NCBI RefSeq assembly: GCF_022605725.1 | Contig: NC_065556.1 | Coordinates: 248,001-312,000, forward strand | Origin: Anthonomus grandis grandis | Lineage: Eukaryota > Arthropoda > Insecta > Coleoptera > Curculionidae | Length of the DNA stretch: 64,000 nt | Direction: 5' to 3' | Part shown: in pieces, positions 1-11,154 of the stretch | How the letters are laid out: every line of letters starts with the position of its first letter | Position numbering within the stretch: the stretch's first letter is position 1 | Made by a program: the position numbers and the translations under genes | Notes under the pieces: generated by a model | Database searches by the model: none | What the model saw: the letters and a program-made list of their open reading frames with translations, nothing else | Told to the model about the DNA's origin: nothing

Positions 1-35
1 CGCAGAATCTAATTGTGTTATTATATTAGTTGATC

Positions 36-407
36 CTAATAACGCCAATTCCATACAATCCGCCATTTCCAATTATGAAGATGGCTTTTAGAGTTTTCAT
101 GCTTTTTTATTTTCAAACTCAAATTTTCTAGATCGGTGATCCCTATTTCCGTCCAAGCTTTATCGCCACCAAAAAGTAGACAGGGAAAATAGTATAAAGA
201 ATTCTTTTTGTTACAGCCACAAATCCATTCATTTTTTAAATAAATGTCTTTATTAAATTTACGCGTATAACTTTTTCCTCTACTTACACCAGCTTTTTCA
301 ATAATAATGTCTGGCAATGGTCTACCTTTTGCTTTTAACTCAAGTTTTTCTTCATAAGAATGTTGAGAAAATCTCTTCACATTAATTAAATTAAACACCA
401 CTTCCAT
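36..407 (-). pseudogene. ZMYM/hAT-type TTF zinc-finger fragment
   Basis: A 123-codon frame whose C-terminal part resembles the TTF-type zinc finger at the N-terminus of domesticated and transposon hAT proteins of the ZMYM1 kind. The pattern is WICGCNKK, then YYFPCLLFGG, then a conserved W, then KIKKHENSKSHLHNW, where the Cys and His residues are the likely zinc ligands. Only this N-terminal DNA-binding module is present: the frame stops soon after, and neither the DUF4371 region nor the dimerisation region lies nearby. It is therefore best read as a transposon fragment, possibly continuing outside the window. A separate copy of the same broad family is at 30166-31015. Family assignment is from memory of conserved motifs. 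Confidence 0.6.
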
Positions 408-1275
408 AGATAATAAATAATTATTATATTATTATTGTCAATTCAACAAAACAAAATCCGTACACGAACAAAATCACACACACCGTATTGTTTTTAAGTT
501 CAACTCGCCGCGCCGCGCCGAAACTACCCAAAAACTGCCAAGCCGCGAAAAAAAATCCCGAGCTCAAGTCTCAAATTGCATTTTCCGCCTAGAGCCAATA
601 ACACCTCTACAAAAGGACAAAGCGCTCCATAAAATTTTGCTCGTGACGTCACGCGTTTGGGCCATGCACTTCGGGTTGATTTTCAGGTGAATTCAGCTGT
701 TGACACTGCCGTTGTTCGTCCACGGAAGGCTGCCTGCAACGCTGCCAGACTTTACAGATTATATCTTTAACTGCTCTTACTTTACAATTTAGTTAAAAAA
801 AGAGTGCATCCTTATATCTCTTTTTATAATTTAAACTTCAATTTTTTCAAATTTTATAATTTATCTAATACCTTGTTACTTGCCAATAGAAGTTCTTTCT
901 ATATAAATCTGACAACGGCGCATCTACTAGTTGTGCCACCTGATGAAAGGAGAGGTTAGGTTGTTTATATTTATGTTCTGTGGTTGCCGGTATTTCTGCG
1001 AGATCCGCAGTAAACATTAGCTCATTTTTGTGTTTTTTCTAAAGTCGGAACTGTTTATTTCCGCGAAACGTGTATGTTATATTTAAGTAAACTCTTCGCG
1101 TACTTTTAAATCATATTTTCGGACTAAAAAAATCCTCGGAAAAACCGGTGCTCCGGCGCGCCGGCCGGGTGGCGCCGCGGTTTTATTTGTTTATATCAGA
1201 CTTTAATACTTTAGTTCGTGTTTAATTTAATGTTTTTCTCCGAGTTCGGCTTGTAGTTAATACCAGAGTGTAAAT
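408..1275. other. Non-coding stretch with GC-rich patch
   Basis: No convincing coding sequence is visible. A short strongly GC-rich, partly palindromic patch lies near 1146-1178. The rest is AT-rich. It may hold the 5' flank of the P-element-like relic that follows. Confidence 0.4.
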
Positions 1276-1830
1276 ATGCCTCAAAAGTGTTGTGTTCCGG
1301 GTTGTAACGGAAACTATAAAAACGGACCTAAAGTGCATGTCTTCGGTTTTCCTAAGGATATAAATCTAAGGCGAAAATGGGTAAAAGCCATACACAGAGA
1401 TGACTTTGAGCCCACAAACAACACCAAAGCATGTGAAGCTTATTTTCCTGAAGGTAGTATAATAAAGAGTACTCAAAGCAAAAGTACAAATGCAAAAGTC
1501 CTTGAATTAAGCAAAATTGACTTTGGCGAGCATGAGAAACAAAATAATTTTAACAGTTTTGAAGAGTTTATTAAAAAATTTTCTGCTTTTAAACTACCGA
1601 AAGATTGGTTTACTGCTCACAGTGAGTCTCAAGACAGCAAAGAGCTAACAATTTTTAAAATTGAATACACACCTGGTCCATGCATTAATTGGGCAATTGT
1701 TTTTAATTTTAATTTAAATGTTGAAACTTTTTTATATAGTGAGCCAGTTTGTGTTTTAACATCAACATTTAAAACTCCATATACTTCCCATAGTTTAGAT
1801 GATTTATATGCAATACTTATGAAGCAATAG
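1276..1830 (+). pseudogene. THAP-domain N-terminus of a P-element-like transposase
   Basis: A 184-codon frame opens with a THAP-like DNA-binding module. It has MPQKCCVPGC (first zinc ligands), the conserved FGFP and RRKW positions, then ACEAYF where THAP domains have C-x2-H-F. The expected zinc-binding His is therefore Tyr here (TAT in place of CAT), which should weaken zinc binding. Downstream sequence in other frames (1832-2233 and 2313-2912) matches the central and RNase H-like parts of P-element/THAP9 transposases, so the frame is the head of a broken transposase gene rather than a free THAP protein. It ends at a TAG at 1828-1830. The start was chosen because THAP domains begin at the initiator Met. 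Confidence 0.75.
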
Positions 1831-1831
1831 A

Positions 1832-2233
1832 CCTTACTATTATTACCCTGCCTTTGGAGGAAAATGTTATAATGTAACCAATAATGACAAGCCCGACTGT
1901 GACTTAAATCCAAATACTGCTACCGAGACTGCTACCAATACCCTTGGCAATACTATTCTCGATCATGTCAAACCATTAAATGACATAAATAAAATGAAAC
2001 ATGTGTTCAATTTTGTGTCAAACATACTAAAAAGTTTTTAAAACATTGAAGGCAACAAAATAGTGCATACTTTAGATTTTATTTGTGAACAATTAGCTTT
2101 GCTTACAACTGAAAAGGAAAGGTACAGTTTTTTAAGTAGTACAATAATTTTGACTTCTATAATCTATACTATTAGTCCTCATGCATACAAGTATTTAAGA
2201 GATTATGGATCTTTAATTTTACCACATCCTTAA
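1832..2233 (+). pseudogene. P-element-like transposase, central part
   Basis: Reading frame 2 continues the transposase after the first frame closes. It has one internal stop (TAA at 2039-2041) and ends at TAA 2231-2233. Near its end it reads SPHAYKYLRDYGSLILPHP, which resembles the block just upstream of the catalytic domain in P-element and THAP9 proteins. The frame change relative to 1276-1830 and the stop show the gene is dead. Confidence 0.7.
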
Positions 2234-2312
2234 ACTATAATGGGTATTTGTAACAAACACATGACCGATCCCCACATAGATAAAAAAAATGTTTTTAACT
2301 TATGCCTGAAAT

Positions 2313-2912
2313 GTGTTTAGTTTACTAAAGGCTGATGAGAGATTTGTGACACTACTTTTTGATGAAATTCATATTGGCCCTTACATGGACTATAAAGGCG
2401 GTAATATCACTGGAACATCAGTCAATAATAAGTCTCTAGCTTCCTCGGCATTTACTTTTATGATTACAAATGTGTGTTCCAGCTTTAAGGAAGTAGTTCA
2501 CATAGCTCCCATATCCAAAATGACATCAGACATACCTCATAATTTTATTAAGACAATTATTGAAAATTTAGAGGAGATTGGGTACATAGTTTTTTGTGTT
2601 ACAAGTGACAATAATGCCATTAACGGGAAAGCCATGAGTCATTTTTCAACTGCAGACCAACTTAGCATTGTTTATCCTCATCCCATAGATAATCAGAGAC
2701 CACTATTTTACCTATTTGACACAGTTCACTTACTTAAATGTGTATTTAATAATTGGCTTAACTATAAACCAGACCAAAAATTTTATTTTCCTGATTTTGA
2801 CACTTCGAAGAAAAAATGTGTTTCTTTTTCTGCAATTAAAAAATTACATGAACTGGAGTATGATAAGCTTTTAAAGCTTCTAAACTCAATATATGTATTT
2901 ATGTGTATATAA
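2313..2912 (+). pseudogene. P-element-like transposase, RNase H-like catalytic part
   Basis: A 199-codon frame contains LLFDEIHIGPYMDYKGG, the family's first catalytic Asp region, followed by VTSDNNAINGK and LFDTVHLLKCVFNNWLN, blocks typical of the RNase H-like fold of P-element/THAP9 transposases. It lies in a third frame relative to the two upstream pieces and lacks the C-terminus, so it is part of the same degenerate copy. No terminal inverted repeats were found, so the element limits are unknown. The protein would have cut and joined transposon ends in the nucleus. Confidence 0.75.
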
Positions 2913-4221
2913 TAAAATTTTTTACTACTTGATGGTATAAAAAAATTATTATAAATATCTAAATACATATGTTGAATTTTGGCGCTGATGTAGGGGAGTT
3001 GGGAGTCTGCATTTAATATTACACCATAATATTTAATCTGACATTCAACCAGAACTAAAACATACCTTTGAATGTTTCCTGAACTCTATTCTATTCCTAG
3101 CATTTATGAAAATAAGCCAAATATTGAGATATAAGCATATGAAATCCCTTGGTTTTTAAAAATCGGTGGCCCACATCGAAGACGTCAGGCGCCAAGCACT
3201 AAGGCCTTGTCTTTGAGTAGGTGTTGCTAGAGCTGGAATAAATGCAGCGAATTATCGGGTTATTTCAGCGTACCATTCAGATAGACACGGGGGTGGCAGG
3301 GAACAGCGCGGGTGTGCGAAGGAGCGCGTAGAGCACGATCGTGTGGACCAGATGATTATTTCGAATCGTCGACCGGAACGACGGTACTTTACTTTACTCG
3401 GCTGCTGTTGACTCACTGATGCACTGGAGGTGCTGGCGCTTCGGCTGTGATGACGCGAGAGGGTTTGCGTTTTGTTTAATTGATAAAATAGGTGTAAAAA
3501 ATATGCGAAACGGAGATTTTTTCTTTTTTTTTTTGGTTTTGGTTTATAGATCATATTTTTAATAGATTATTTAATTTTCTTTGGAGCTCTGCAGCACTGC
3601 AGCACACATAGACCACCCGCCACTGACACAGTGTATATTAATTTCTACATTAATCTTTAAAAATGTTTAACCTGTTCTTAAGTACGTTTAAAATAATATT
3701 AAGTATTAAATGTTCTACATTTTAAAGATTTGTTAAAAAACTTTTTGGGTAAAACATATTTAATAATTTATATTAAATATTTTTATTTTTTTTAAATTAT
3801 AATTAGAGTTGGTATTTTAAAAAATCATCAATGTCGTCATATCTTATTTTAGGGACACTTTGTATAACTTTGTTTTTAACAAAAAAGAACGCAACTAAAA
3901 ATACTAATGGATGGGTCCGAGGATTCTTTTGAGAAAAAAATAGTATATGAATTATTTATTTCAAGTCACAGATTCACACTGTTTAAAAATTCAGGTAAAA
4001 ATAGGATTGCGATGTTGCCTGTTGATCAATCAACGAATTTGAGTTTTACGTTAATGAATTATAACAATATTAATAACTATGAAAAAAGGGAAAATACAAA
4101 CTTCAGTTAAAAGAAAAAATCGAGAAAAACATAATGAAACCATATTTAAAATGCTGAATAACAAATACCCTATTATTAATTTTTCTTATTAGTCTTAAAC
4201 TATAACTGTGATATTTTTTAG
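2913..4221. other. No gene recognised; GC-richer island at about 3180-3480
   Basis: The stretch is mostly AT-rich. A GC-richer part (about 3180-3480) could be a promoter or 5' untranslated region, but no exon could be defined in it. Open frames here have biased, non-conserved composition. Confidence 0.3.
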
Positions 4222-4395
4222 GGCCAAATAGCAGTGTCAGGAAGTCTTTCAGTTTTGTTGGATTCGTTGCTTTGTGCCTTGGGACCTTTAATGTGTTTAA
4301 CGCAGCAAATTCCAGAGTTACAAGAAAACTGCTGTACACCGGAACAACTCACAAATACTCTGGATAATGTGGCGTTTATCATGCCGGGTCTTTAG
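4222..4395 (+). CDS. Putative 3'-terminal exon of an unidentified host gene
   Basis: After a strong acceptor (T-rich tract then AG at 4220-4221) an open phase of 57 codons runs to TAG at 4393-4395. It reads GQIAVSGSLSVLLDSLLCAL, then GPLMCLTQQIPEL, two Cys near ENCCTPEQL, and ends NVAFIMPGL. The composition is hydrophobic-helical and protein-like rather than AT-drift, and an AATAAA follows at 4452-4457. This is what a last coding exon should look like, but I do not recognise the protein and no upstream exon was found, so phase and membership are inferred. It could also be a decayed retrocopy. The unclassified transposon begins about 580 bp downstream. Confidence 0.5.
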   Translation, partial: GQIAVSGSLSVLLDSLLCALGPLMCLTQQIPELQENCCTPEQLTNTLDNVAFIMPGL

Positions 4396-5497
4396 ATTTA
4401 TGCTGAAAGGGGGAGTAATGTAATAAGTATTATTTTATTTTAAATCGAGATAATAAAATTCATTTATTTTAAATTATTTATTTTAGTACATTTTTTTGTA
4501 GGCATGTTGTGTATAAATTAAATAATCTATTTCTACTCAATTTGGAATCATTTTCATTTCATCTATAGTAGCACATGGTAATAGCGAATACTGTCTTAAC
4601 CAATAATATTAATAATACTGAGTCGTAAGTGAAATTTAAGCATTGAACTTATTTATGAAATATCAAGAAGTCAAATAGCGTTTTTCCACTATTAATATGT
4701 TTGTGATATTTATTTCGTATTTTAACAATAATTGTTATTTCAAATTGGTACAGTTTCATTCCTGACCCTAGTGTCAATTGACTTTAGGTCTGGAGATCTT
4801 TAGGGCCGTCTCTGTTTCCAGTGAGCCAGAAAACCGTTATATTGGAAAACTACTTTTCTGTCCTAAAATGGGTGAAATCAAGAATCAGTCAATTTCCCTC
4901 TTCAAATCTCCAGCTAAGGACTGTATTTAGCTATGCTTCTTAAAATTCGAGTCAGATACACCCACTACCCAAGTAACATTTTCTCAAGCAGTTGGTTTTT
5001 AAAGTTGCCTTTTAGCCGCACCAAGGTTCTGCAATAGTCATTGGCTTGCTTGATGGAACTATTTAGATTAAATTTTGTGCTAATAGGAACTAGGAACCTT
5101 AGGTAAATTAAAAATCTAATTAGTTCTAGTCAAGTGTCAACAATAACGTTGTTATGGCCATAAACGAGGGCTTGATGGTTTTGAGATAATAAGGTTTTGG
5201 AGAGGTTATATTTCAGCATTAATTTGGCAATCAAAATTCCAATATAGAACGATTTTAGCATTAAAATTACCTATTCAGAACCATATGGTCTTGAATCAAT
5301 TGCCTAACTATTTGGCACTTTATACGGCCTATTTCGGAAAATATAGCATTTTTTAACACCTAAAGGACTTGCTAAAAGTCATATGGATAATAAGATAACT
5401 TTCTGGGATAAGGTTTAACCAACTAGTCACAATAAAACACAGTTTGCGGACGGTCGTGACTATTAAATCCTACGTCATTTATTCTTAGAATACAGGG

Positions 5498-5800
5498 ATG
5501 TCTTGGCACAAAATTGTAAGAAGTGGTAATTTTAAAAGAAAAGTGAAGGGAAATTTCCAACGAATTACAACTGGTCAGGTAAATATGACAAATAAAATAT
5601 TGACAATTTTGGATTATAACGTAAAAAAAATTTAGTTTGCAATAGATACACTGGAAAAAGATAATTCTCGTAATTTAACTGATGGCGGTCTTGGCATTGA
5701 ACCTGATCCTCTAGAATCAGATATTCACGATGCCAGTACCAGTGGCTTAACAGAAAAACAAAAATATGAAGTCCAATACTATACAATTTTTAAGTTTTAA
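5498..5800 (+). CDS. Small two-exon gene inside the unclassified transposon
   Basis: Exon 1 is 5498-5578, starting at ATG and reading MSWHKIVRSGNFKRKVKGN. It is followed by a 57-bp GT-AG intron (5579-5635). Exon 2 is 5636-5800, in phase, containing DGGLGIEPDPLESDIHDAST and ending at TAA 5798-5800. The joined product is 81 residues: a basic head and an acidic tail. An AATAAA lies near 5853. The head resembles, from memory and without certainty, the N-termini of some large insect transposon proteins, so this could be the 5' end of a once longer transposase gene. It has no recognised domain. Its place inside inverted ends suggests a transposon-encoded product. Confidence 0.55.
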
Positions 5801-7540
5801 ATATTTAAAAATCTGCTTTTTATATGTATTATATTTTTGTATTTATTAAATTTACTAATAAAAAGATTCAAAATTTATAAAGAATATAAATCTAAACATA
5901 AATTACCTTTATTGTTGAAGCTTTTTTTTTAACTTTAAAAAGTCAAAACCTATTAAAAAAGAGTAAAATTAACTAAAAATTGTAATTTGTTATGACTAGT
6001 GTTGTGAACGTTTACGACTTATTCGTGACGTTTATCCTCAACAGCACGAATAAGCATGAATCCGAACGTTACTCAAAAATTTAAACGATCCCATAGCGTT
6101 AGCGTTAATATTATTAAGTATAAACGGTCCTTTAGCAACAAGGTGTTGATTTTCGGGGATTCACATCGTATTAATTTATTGGAAATACATACAATCTTAC
6201 AATCATTATATGTCTTCAATTTTTTTGTGGTGCTAATATCCTTTGATTTGAAATATTGCATGGGTGTGTTGAAAAGAAAAATGATTTGGTACTCATAACC
6301 TCTAAACTTGCAACAATCTGTATTTATCTTTATCAAAATCGCTTTGCCTATCTTTATTATATGAACTAAAATGAACTTACCTTTTTATGTACCTAAATAC
6401 AGCCCTGTATGCAATTTGAACGATAAAAAACACACTTTTATTTTCACAGTAACTGGAACCACCAAAACCAAATGCAAACTGAATTGCAATAAAGAAGACT
6501 CAAGAAATCCCGCGTAGTAATAAATAATGCCAATAGGTCCTACTAAATGCCTAAAACCCATTTATTGAAATTGGCCCAGACTTTGCCAGCTAATTGGTTA
6601 TTAAAAGTGGCCTATAAGTCCTGGAAGATGCTAGTTAGCACTGTTTTAGCTTTTTTTAAAACCCCCTGGCATTTTTTTAAGCCTTTTGTCCTACGACATA
6701 GCTTTTGATACTTACTTAAGTTATTATATCAGCTTAAAAGCATATCCTGCTAGGCGTCCATTTTGAAGAAAAAATGTAATTCTTCCATTTTTATAAGCTA
6801 TTCAAATACAGGCAAAAATAATGTAATATGTAAACAATTTAGATAATATATAAAGACACTGGAGCATTTAAGTACATATTATCACTAAAGCATCTCAGAA
6901 ATAAAAATATATTAATTTTTTATTTTTTTATTGGCACTGAATAATGTTTAATTTGTAAGATATCAAAGGCGCGCGTGTTTTACAGTTAAATTACACCCAA
7001 CTTTTTCAAGAAACTGGTGTGCGCAATGAAAATCGGTCATCTATTCCAGTATAATATATTTTTTTCAAAAATAAAGTCATACTTACTGAAAATGTCGCCA
7101 TTGCTTTTTATTTTGGCGTTGGCTTATTTTTACCCTGGCTGTATCATATTTAAAACTAAATGGCAAAATTTTAATACTTCAATATGTATCTGAAATGCCA
7201 AAAGCCGGCCAACAAGCCAAACTATATAACCACCTAAAAGTCTAAAAGGACTTTGCTAAACGGTTGTAAACAGGTAGGCGTAAAAGCTTTCAGGTTCTAC
7301 ACAGGTTACTTTTAGGCATCTTCGGGTTCGATAAAGGTTATTTCTATTAGCTATATAGGTTCTGTGATATGCGATCTGGTTTCAAATTGGCAACGACAAC
7401 CTCTTTAGGGCTGGGCCTTTTTTTACTACAGGAGGTTATGCGGGCTAATAAATAACGTTGTTTGTGCTTAATGGCATAATCAATAATTTTTCTTAAACAG
7501 GTTCTAGGAGTTATTTATAACCTTTTTAGAACCTAAATTG
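5801..7540. other. Non-coding interior of the unclassified transposon
   Basis: This stretch is AT-rich and lacks a supported coding sequence. It holds scattered AGGTTCT-type sub-terminal motifs (about 7290-7535) and short phrases resembling the left interior, consistent with an internally deleted element. Confidence 0.4.
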
Positions 7541-7786
7541 TTACTTGGGTACTCATCTACACTGCGGACCAAAATCAACGCATAATCTTAGAAATTGATT
7601 TTTTTAAATGTTTTTTTTTCTTCCAGATCATTTTTTGTCTTTCTAGTTTAATTCATAAATAATTAAAATCAAAATTCACAATTTGTTTCAAAATTTTACA
7701 CCAAAAAATAAATCAAATAATTCTATTACAAAATTTATTCTATTATTAAATTTATATATTATATAAATGTGTAACATACAAAAAAA

Positions 7787-7873
7787 TCAATAACCGATAT
7801 TTCCCCCTCTGGCGTTAATAACGACTTGACAACGATCCCTCATACTAATAATTTGATCTTGGTCTATCTGACC
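7787..7873 (-). pseudogene. Tc1-like transposase C-terminal fragment
   Basis: The minus strand reads SMRDRCQVVINARGGNIGY followed by a stop, the typical C-terminal tail of Tc1-family transposases (SMPRRCQAVIDANGG-type ending). Only about 28 codons remain. No catalytic part lies next to it, so it is a short relic. Confidence 0.6.
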
Positions 7874-7885
7874 CCAAATTTATAG

Positions 7886-7923
7886 TTCGGTATAAATTAG
7901 ACAGTTGTCTAACTTATACCGAA
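7886..7923. repeat. Short near-perfect palindrome
   Basis: TTCGGTATAAATTAGACA is followed after GT by its near reverse complement, giving an 18-bp-arm hairpin with one mismatched position. It sits just beside the Tc1 fragment and may be a remnant of a transposon end. Confidence 0.5.
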
Positions 7924-8041
7924 TTTGTTGACTTTTTATACGTTGACGTTTACGTATGACGTTGAACTACATATCCAAAAGTACGTACTAAATACGCTAT
8001 TTTTATAGCAATTGTTAACAATGGACGTATGGACATAAAAA

Positions 8042-9041
8042 TTACGTACTCAGGACGTACGATGCTGTTTGGGCTTGAGGCACACCTACAGTGATAGGTT
8101 GAACTTTAGAAGTGCTATTTTGTAACACAACTGCCTGTGATCTATCAGAGAGATAGGATGTAAGCCATCTCAAGGAAACACTACGAAAACCATAAAACTC
8201 CAGCTTGCGCAACAGAATTCCGTGATCAACACAATTGAATACCTTAGTGAAATCACAAAGTACGGCTGCCGCTACACTACGCTCATTGAGGCTTCGATAA
8301 AGCTGCCTTAAAAATAAAAAAATAGCATCGTTTGTACTTGGATGGTTTTGAACGCCAATTTTTAAAATTGTTAATAAGAGAAAAATTGGTTGATAGTTGG
8401 AGGGAGATTTAGTATAATTTTTCTTAAAAAGAGGTACAACCTTGGCCAATTTAAGACTACTAGGAAACAAACTTCGATTTACGGTTTCTGAAAAACCAGT
8501 CAAAGCAGTATCAGAAAGTGCTTCAATTTTAATGAAAATACCATCCATAAGAACTTTTGTTTTGAATCCATTGCATTGTACTTATTTTTTCCGTTATATC
8601 AGTGGGAAACAGAAAAAAAGATTTCGAGGTTGGGTTAGCCATAAAATTTAACGCGTCAACAGTGCCTGAAGATGATAACATAGAGTTTCTCACATTAGCA
8701 GCAGGTAAAAATTATTAAATGAATCCGCCTTTAAGTTTGTATATGAACAAGATCCATTTCTACCCGTTAAATCCCCTACAACACGCCAGTTTTCACGCTG
8801 TTTATTTTTAGCGCCACTCAAATGTTCAATTAAAATATCTTCTCTGGACAAACTTGATGGTTCTTCTGTACACACATCTATAGTTCTTATAATATGCCAT
8901 AAAAGTCAAGAAGGAAATAAAGTATGTTCTAAGCCTGTGCAAACATCGCATATTAAGAGAAGACACTTTTAAACTTCGAGTGAACCAATCTTTACCCACA
9001 CTTCTGCAAAATCTGTTTAACAAGTTATAGTAACATTGCAA
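8042..9041 (-). pseudogene. Jockey/CR1-like LINE reverse-transcriptase relic
   Basis: On the minus strand, 9041-8826 carries the linker upstream of the RT (DWFTRSLK, YYKNYRCVYRR), 8875-8690 carries NKQRENWRVVGDLTGR, and 8548-8042 carries RT blocks: SNYQPIFLL, DFTKVFNCVDHGILLRKLE and GVPQAQ. Between ILKI and STNDAIF the normal fingers segment is missing, an internal deletion. The three pieces are in different frames and the catalytic F/YADD block is absent, so the copy is dead. A related copy is at 32440-33560 on the plus strand. Clade is inferred from motifs only. Confidence 0.75.
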
Positions 9042-9119
9042 ATGCTGGCAAAGTTTCGAAAATTAGCTTTTGAATACATTCTTTTTTTTAGTCCTTCGGT
9101 TGTTGCTGGAGTAAAGTGT

Positions 9120-9870
9120 CAGAACCTTCTATCGAAGGGTCCAGGAGCAAGAATGACTGAAAGATAAGATGTACAAGTAGAGGAGCGGAACTGAGAGATA
9201 AAGCTATTACCAGTATTTGGAAAAAACATGGGTGCAAATGTTTCAAATATTCCAAAACTCCAGAGATATTTCCCGAAGACCAGTGGCGAAGAATGGAATT
9301 TTGTGAAACCGTGATAGAAAATGAAAATGAAATTTTTTTACGAAATATTCTATTTTTAAATGAGTTTTTTTCCACTAACACAATCAAAACACAATCCTTC
9401 CGTTGTTCGATATAGGTCTCGGAAAAAAAAAGAACAAAAGTTTTCAATTACGTATTCAGAAAATTCTATATCCTCAAAAATTAAATGTTTGGGCGACCGT
9501 ATTATAGCGTAAGTTTTTTTTGATGGTACTTTAAACTCTCAAAAATACCTTGAGCTGCTGCAAAAAGTTCTTCCTGCCATTGGTTTTTCAGAATTTTTAA
9601 CAAATACTTTTCTAAACGGTCTTATTTGTGGAACTGGTGATGTTAAATGCCCTCCTAGATTCTCCAGAATTCTCCCCAAATAACTTTTATTTTTGGGATT
9701 ATCTTAAGCAGATTTACAAACACGGATTTAGTAGGCCAACAAATAATTTAGAAGTTGCGAGAGAATACTGTTGAATATGCAAATTTCATTTTACCAGAAA
9801 TTCTTTTGGGAAGTACAAAATGAGTTTTATAATAGGCTAGCTTATTGCTAACCCAAAAAAGGAGGTCTGT
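9120..9870 (+). pseudogene. Degenerate Tc1/mariner (DD41D-type) transposase relic
   Basis: Pieces in shifting frames follow the order of the mariner transposases at 34.9-38.6 kb. They are an IWKKHGCKCFKYSKT block, EDQWRRMEFCE with FLRNILFLNE (first catalytic region, Asp not preserved), FFDGTLNSQKYLELLQKVLP, a broken second-Asp region, and a C-terminal IYKHGFSRPTNNLEVARE segment. Many stops and frameshifts show an old copy. It directly abuts the LINE relic ending at 9041. Confidence 0.65.
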
Positions 9871-11154
9871 TTAAGCCTTTTATTTAAAGAATTAATTTTT
9901 GTTAAGTTTTTTATTAGGAGTTTTAATTTTATTTTTTCTATTTTTATCAAAGTTTATATTTTATTTTTATTAGAATAACGCTTTAATTTTCATAATAAAC
10001 ATTCTGAGATTACGACTCTATGTGAGTTGTACATACGCTGATATATGTAAAGCCTGCATCAGAAAAATATTTTAGAAATGCCTGTACTTTCGCATAATAT
10101 TTTGCAAAATTTTATTCCAAGCAATACAGTTACCCTCATTAAAGTCATACTGAAAAAAAAGCGACGTGTGCAAGTGATTAATAAAGCGCACGGAATGCAT
10201 GCTTGCGCATTACCATATTTCGCCTTTAAGCAACTCTCTATGCGCAATGATTGATTCCCCAACCTGTATATACATGAAGAAACTGCTAGGTCACTATTTA
10301 AAATCAACGACAATTTGTTACATAACGTTGTGATTCCTATAGCGCCTAAGGAAGAAAAGACTATATTAAAATATACTTGAAAAAAGAAGTTGAAGACGAA
10401 TTCAGTCATAAAGAACTTCGATGGTTTACAACCACCTCGATTATGACATGAATAAAACAAGAACACATTTTTCACGCTACTACGGTTCATTTTTACAGAC
10501 TTTAATAACACAAGACAAAGAAGTAGACTACGGATAAATTTATAGTATAACAAATATGAGATAAAACGGAAAGTTCTTGTAGTTTAATTAAATATTATTT
10601 AATCTTAAACTAAATACTAAGATTTAAGCTTTTTAATGTAACATTTAAAAATGTTTACATTATTAAGATGATAATTTATAGTTATAGTAATTGTAAATCG
10701 CCTAGATATATTTAACGCATTTAGGTTTTTATGCCAGTATTATAAAGGTAACATAAGTGCTAACTGATAATATTTTGTAGGCGACTGCTTACAAATACCA
10801 TTGCAAATATCATTCCATTTAGTAAATTATACAGGGTGTTCATTTGAAAACTTCCCACCACGGACTTATCGAAAACCACTGTTTAAAAAAAAACGCCGAA
10901 ATACGTCAAAAGGTTTGTCAAGGGAGACAACTTTTTAACCTAAAATTACTTTACCCTCTTTCACCCATTGTCCCTTAGGGTCATCCCCTTAAAAATTTTA
11001 AATGGCAAGGGGTATCGAGTAATAGCTTGTTTAAAAGGTCTTTCGAAGTCTTTTATTTTGACGTTTGTTTTTTTTTAATCGGTCGATTTTTTTTGGAGAA
11101 AATTAGAAAAATCTTTGTTCAGATAGAAAACAAAAACATGAAAATATCAGTTTT
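9871..11154. other. No supported gene; mariner-like terminus near 10842
   Basis: Most of this stretch is AT-rich and unassigned. At about 10842 an ACAGGGTGTTC motif followed by a purine/pyrimidine-mixed 100 bp looks like a Tc1/mariner or MITE terminus; its partner was not found. Confidence 0.35.

Larger units (their letters stand above)
4977..7550. mobile_element. Unclassified inverted-repeat DNA transposon with ACT target duplication
   Basis: The left end (4976-4988) reads TACCCAAGTAACA and the right end (7539-7551) is its exact reverse complement. With termini ACCCAAGT...ACTTGGGT the element is 2574 bp and is flanked on both sides by ACT (4974-4976 and 7551-7553), a 3-bp target duplication. 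Both sub-terminal regions contain repeated AGGTTCT/AGAACCT motifs, as often seen where transposase binds. The only gene found is the spliced 81-residue one at 5498-5800. A 3-bp duplication fits PIF/Harbinger or CACTA-like superfamilies, but no known transposase is visible, so the class is open; the copy may be non-autonomous. Confidence 0.7.

Noticed and set aside
3252..3554. 100-codon minus-strand open frame in the GC-richer island
   Set aside because: Basic and Ser-rich, no conserved block, no splice or start context. More likely untranslated or random.
10059..10553. 164-codon minus-strand open frame
   Set aside because: Hydrophobic low-complexity translation without a known motif; the plus strand has equally poor signals. 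Considered chance in AT-rich DNA.
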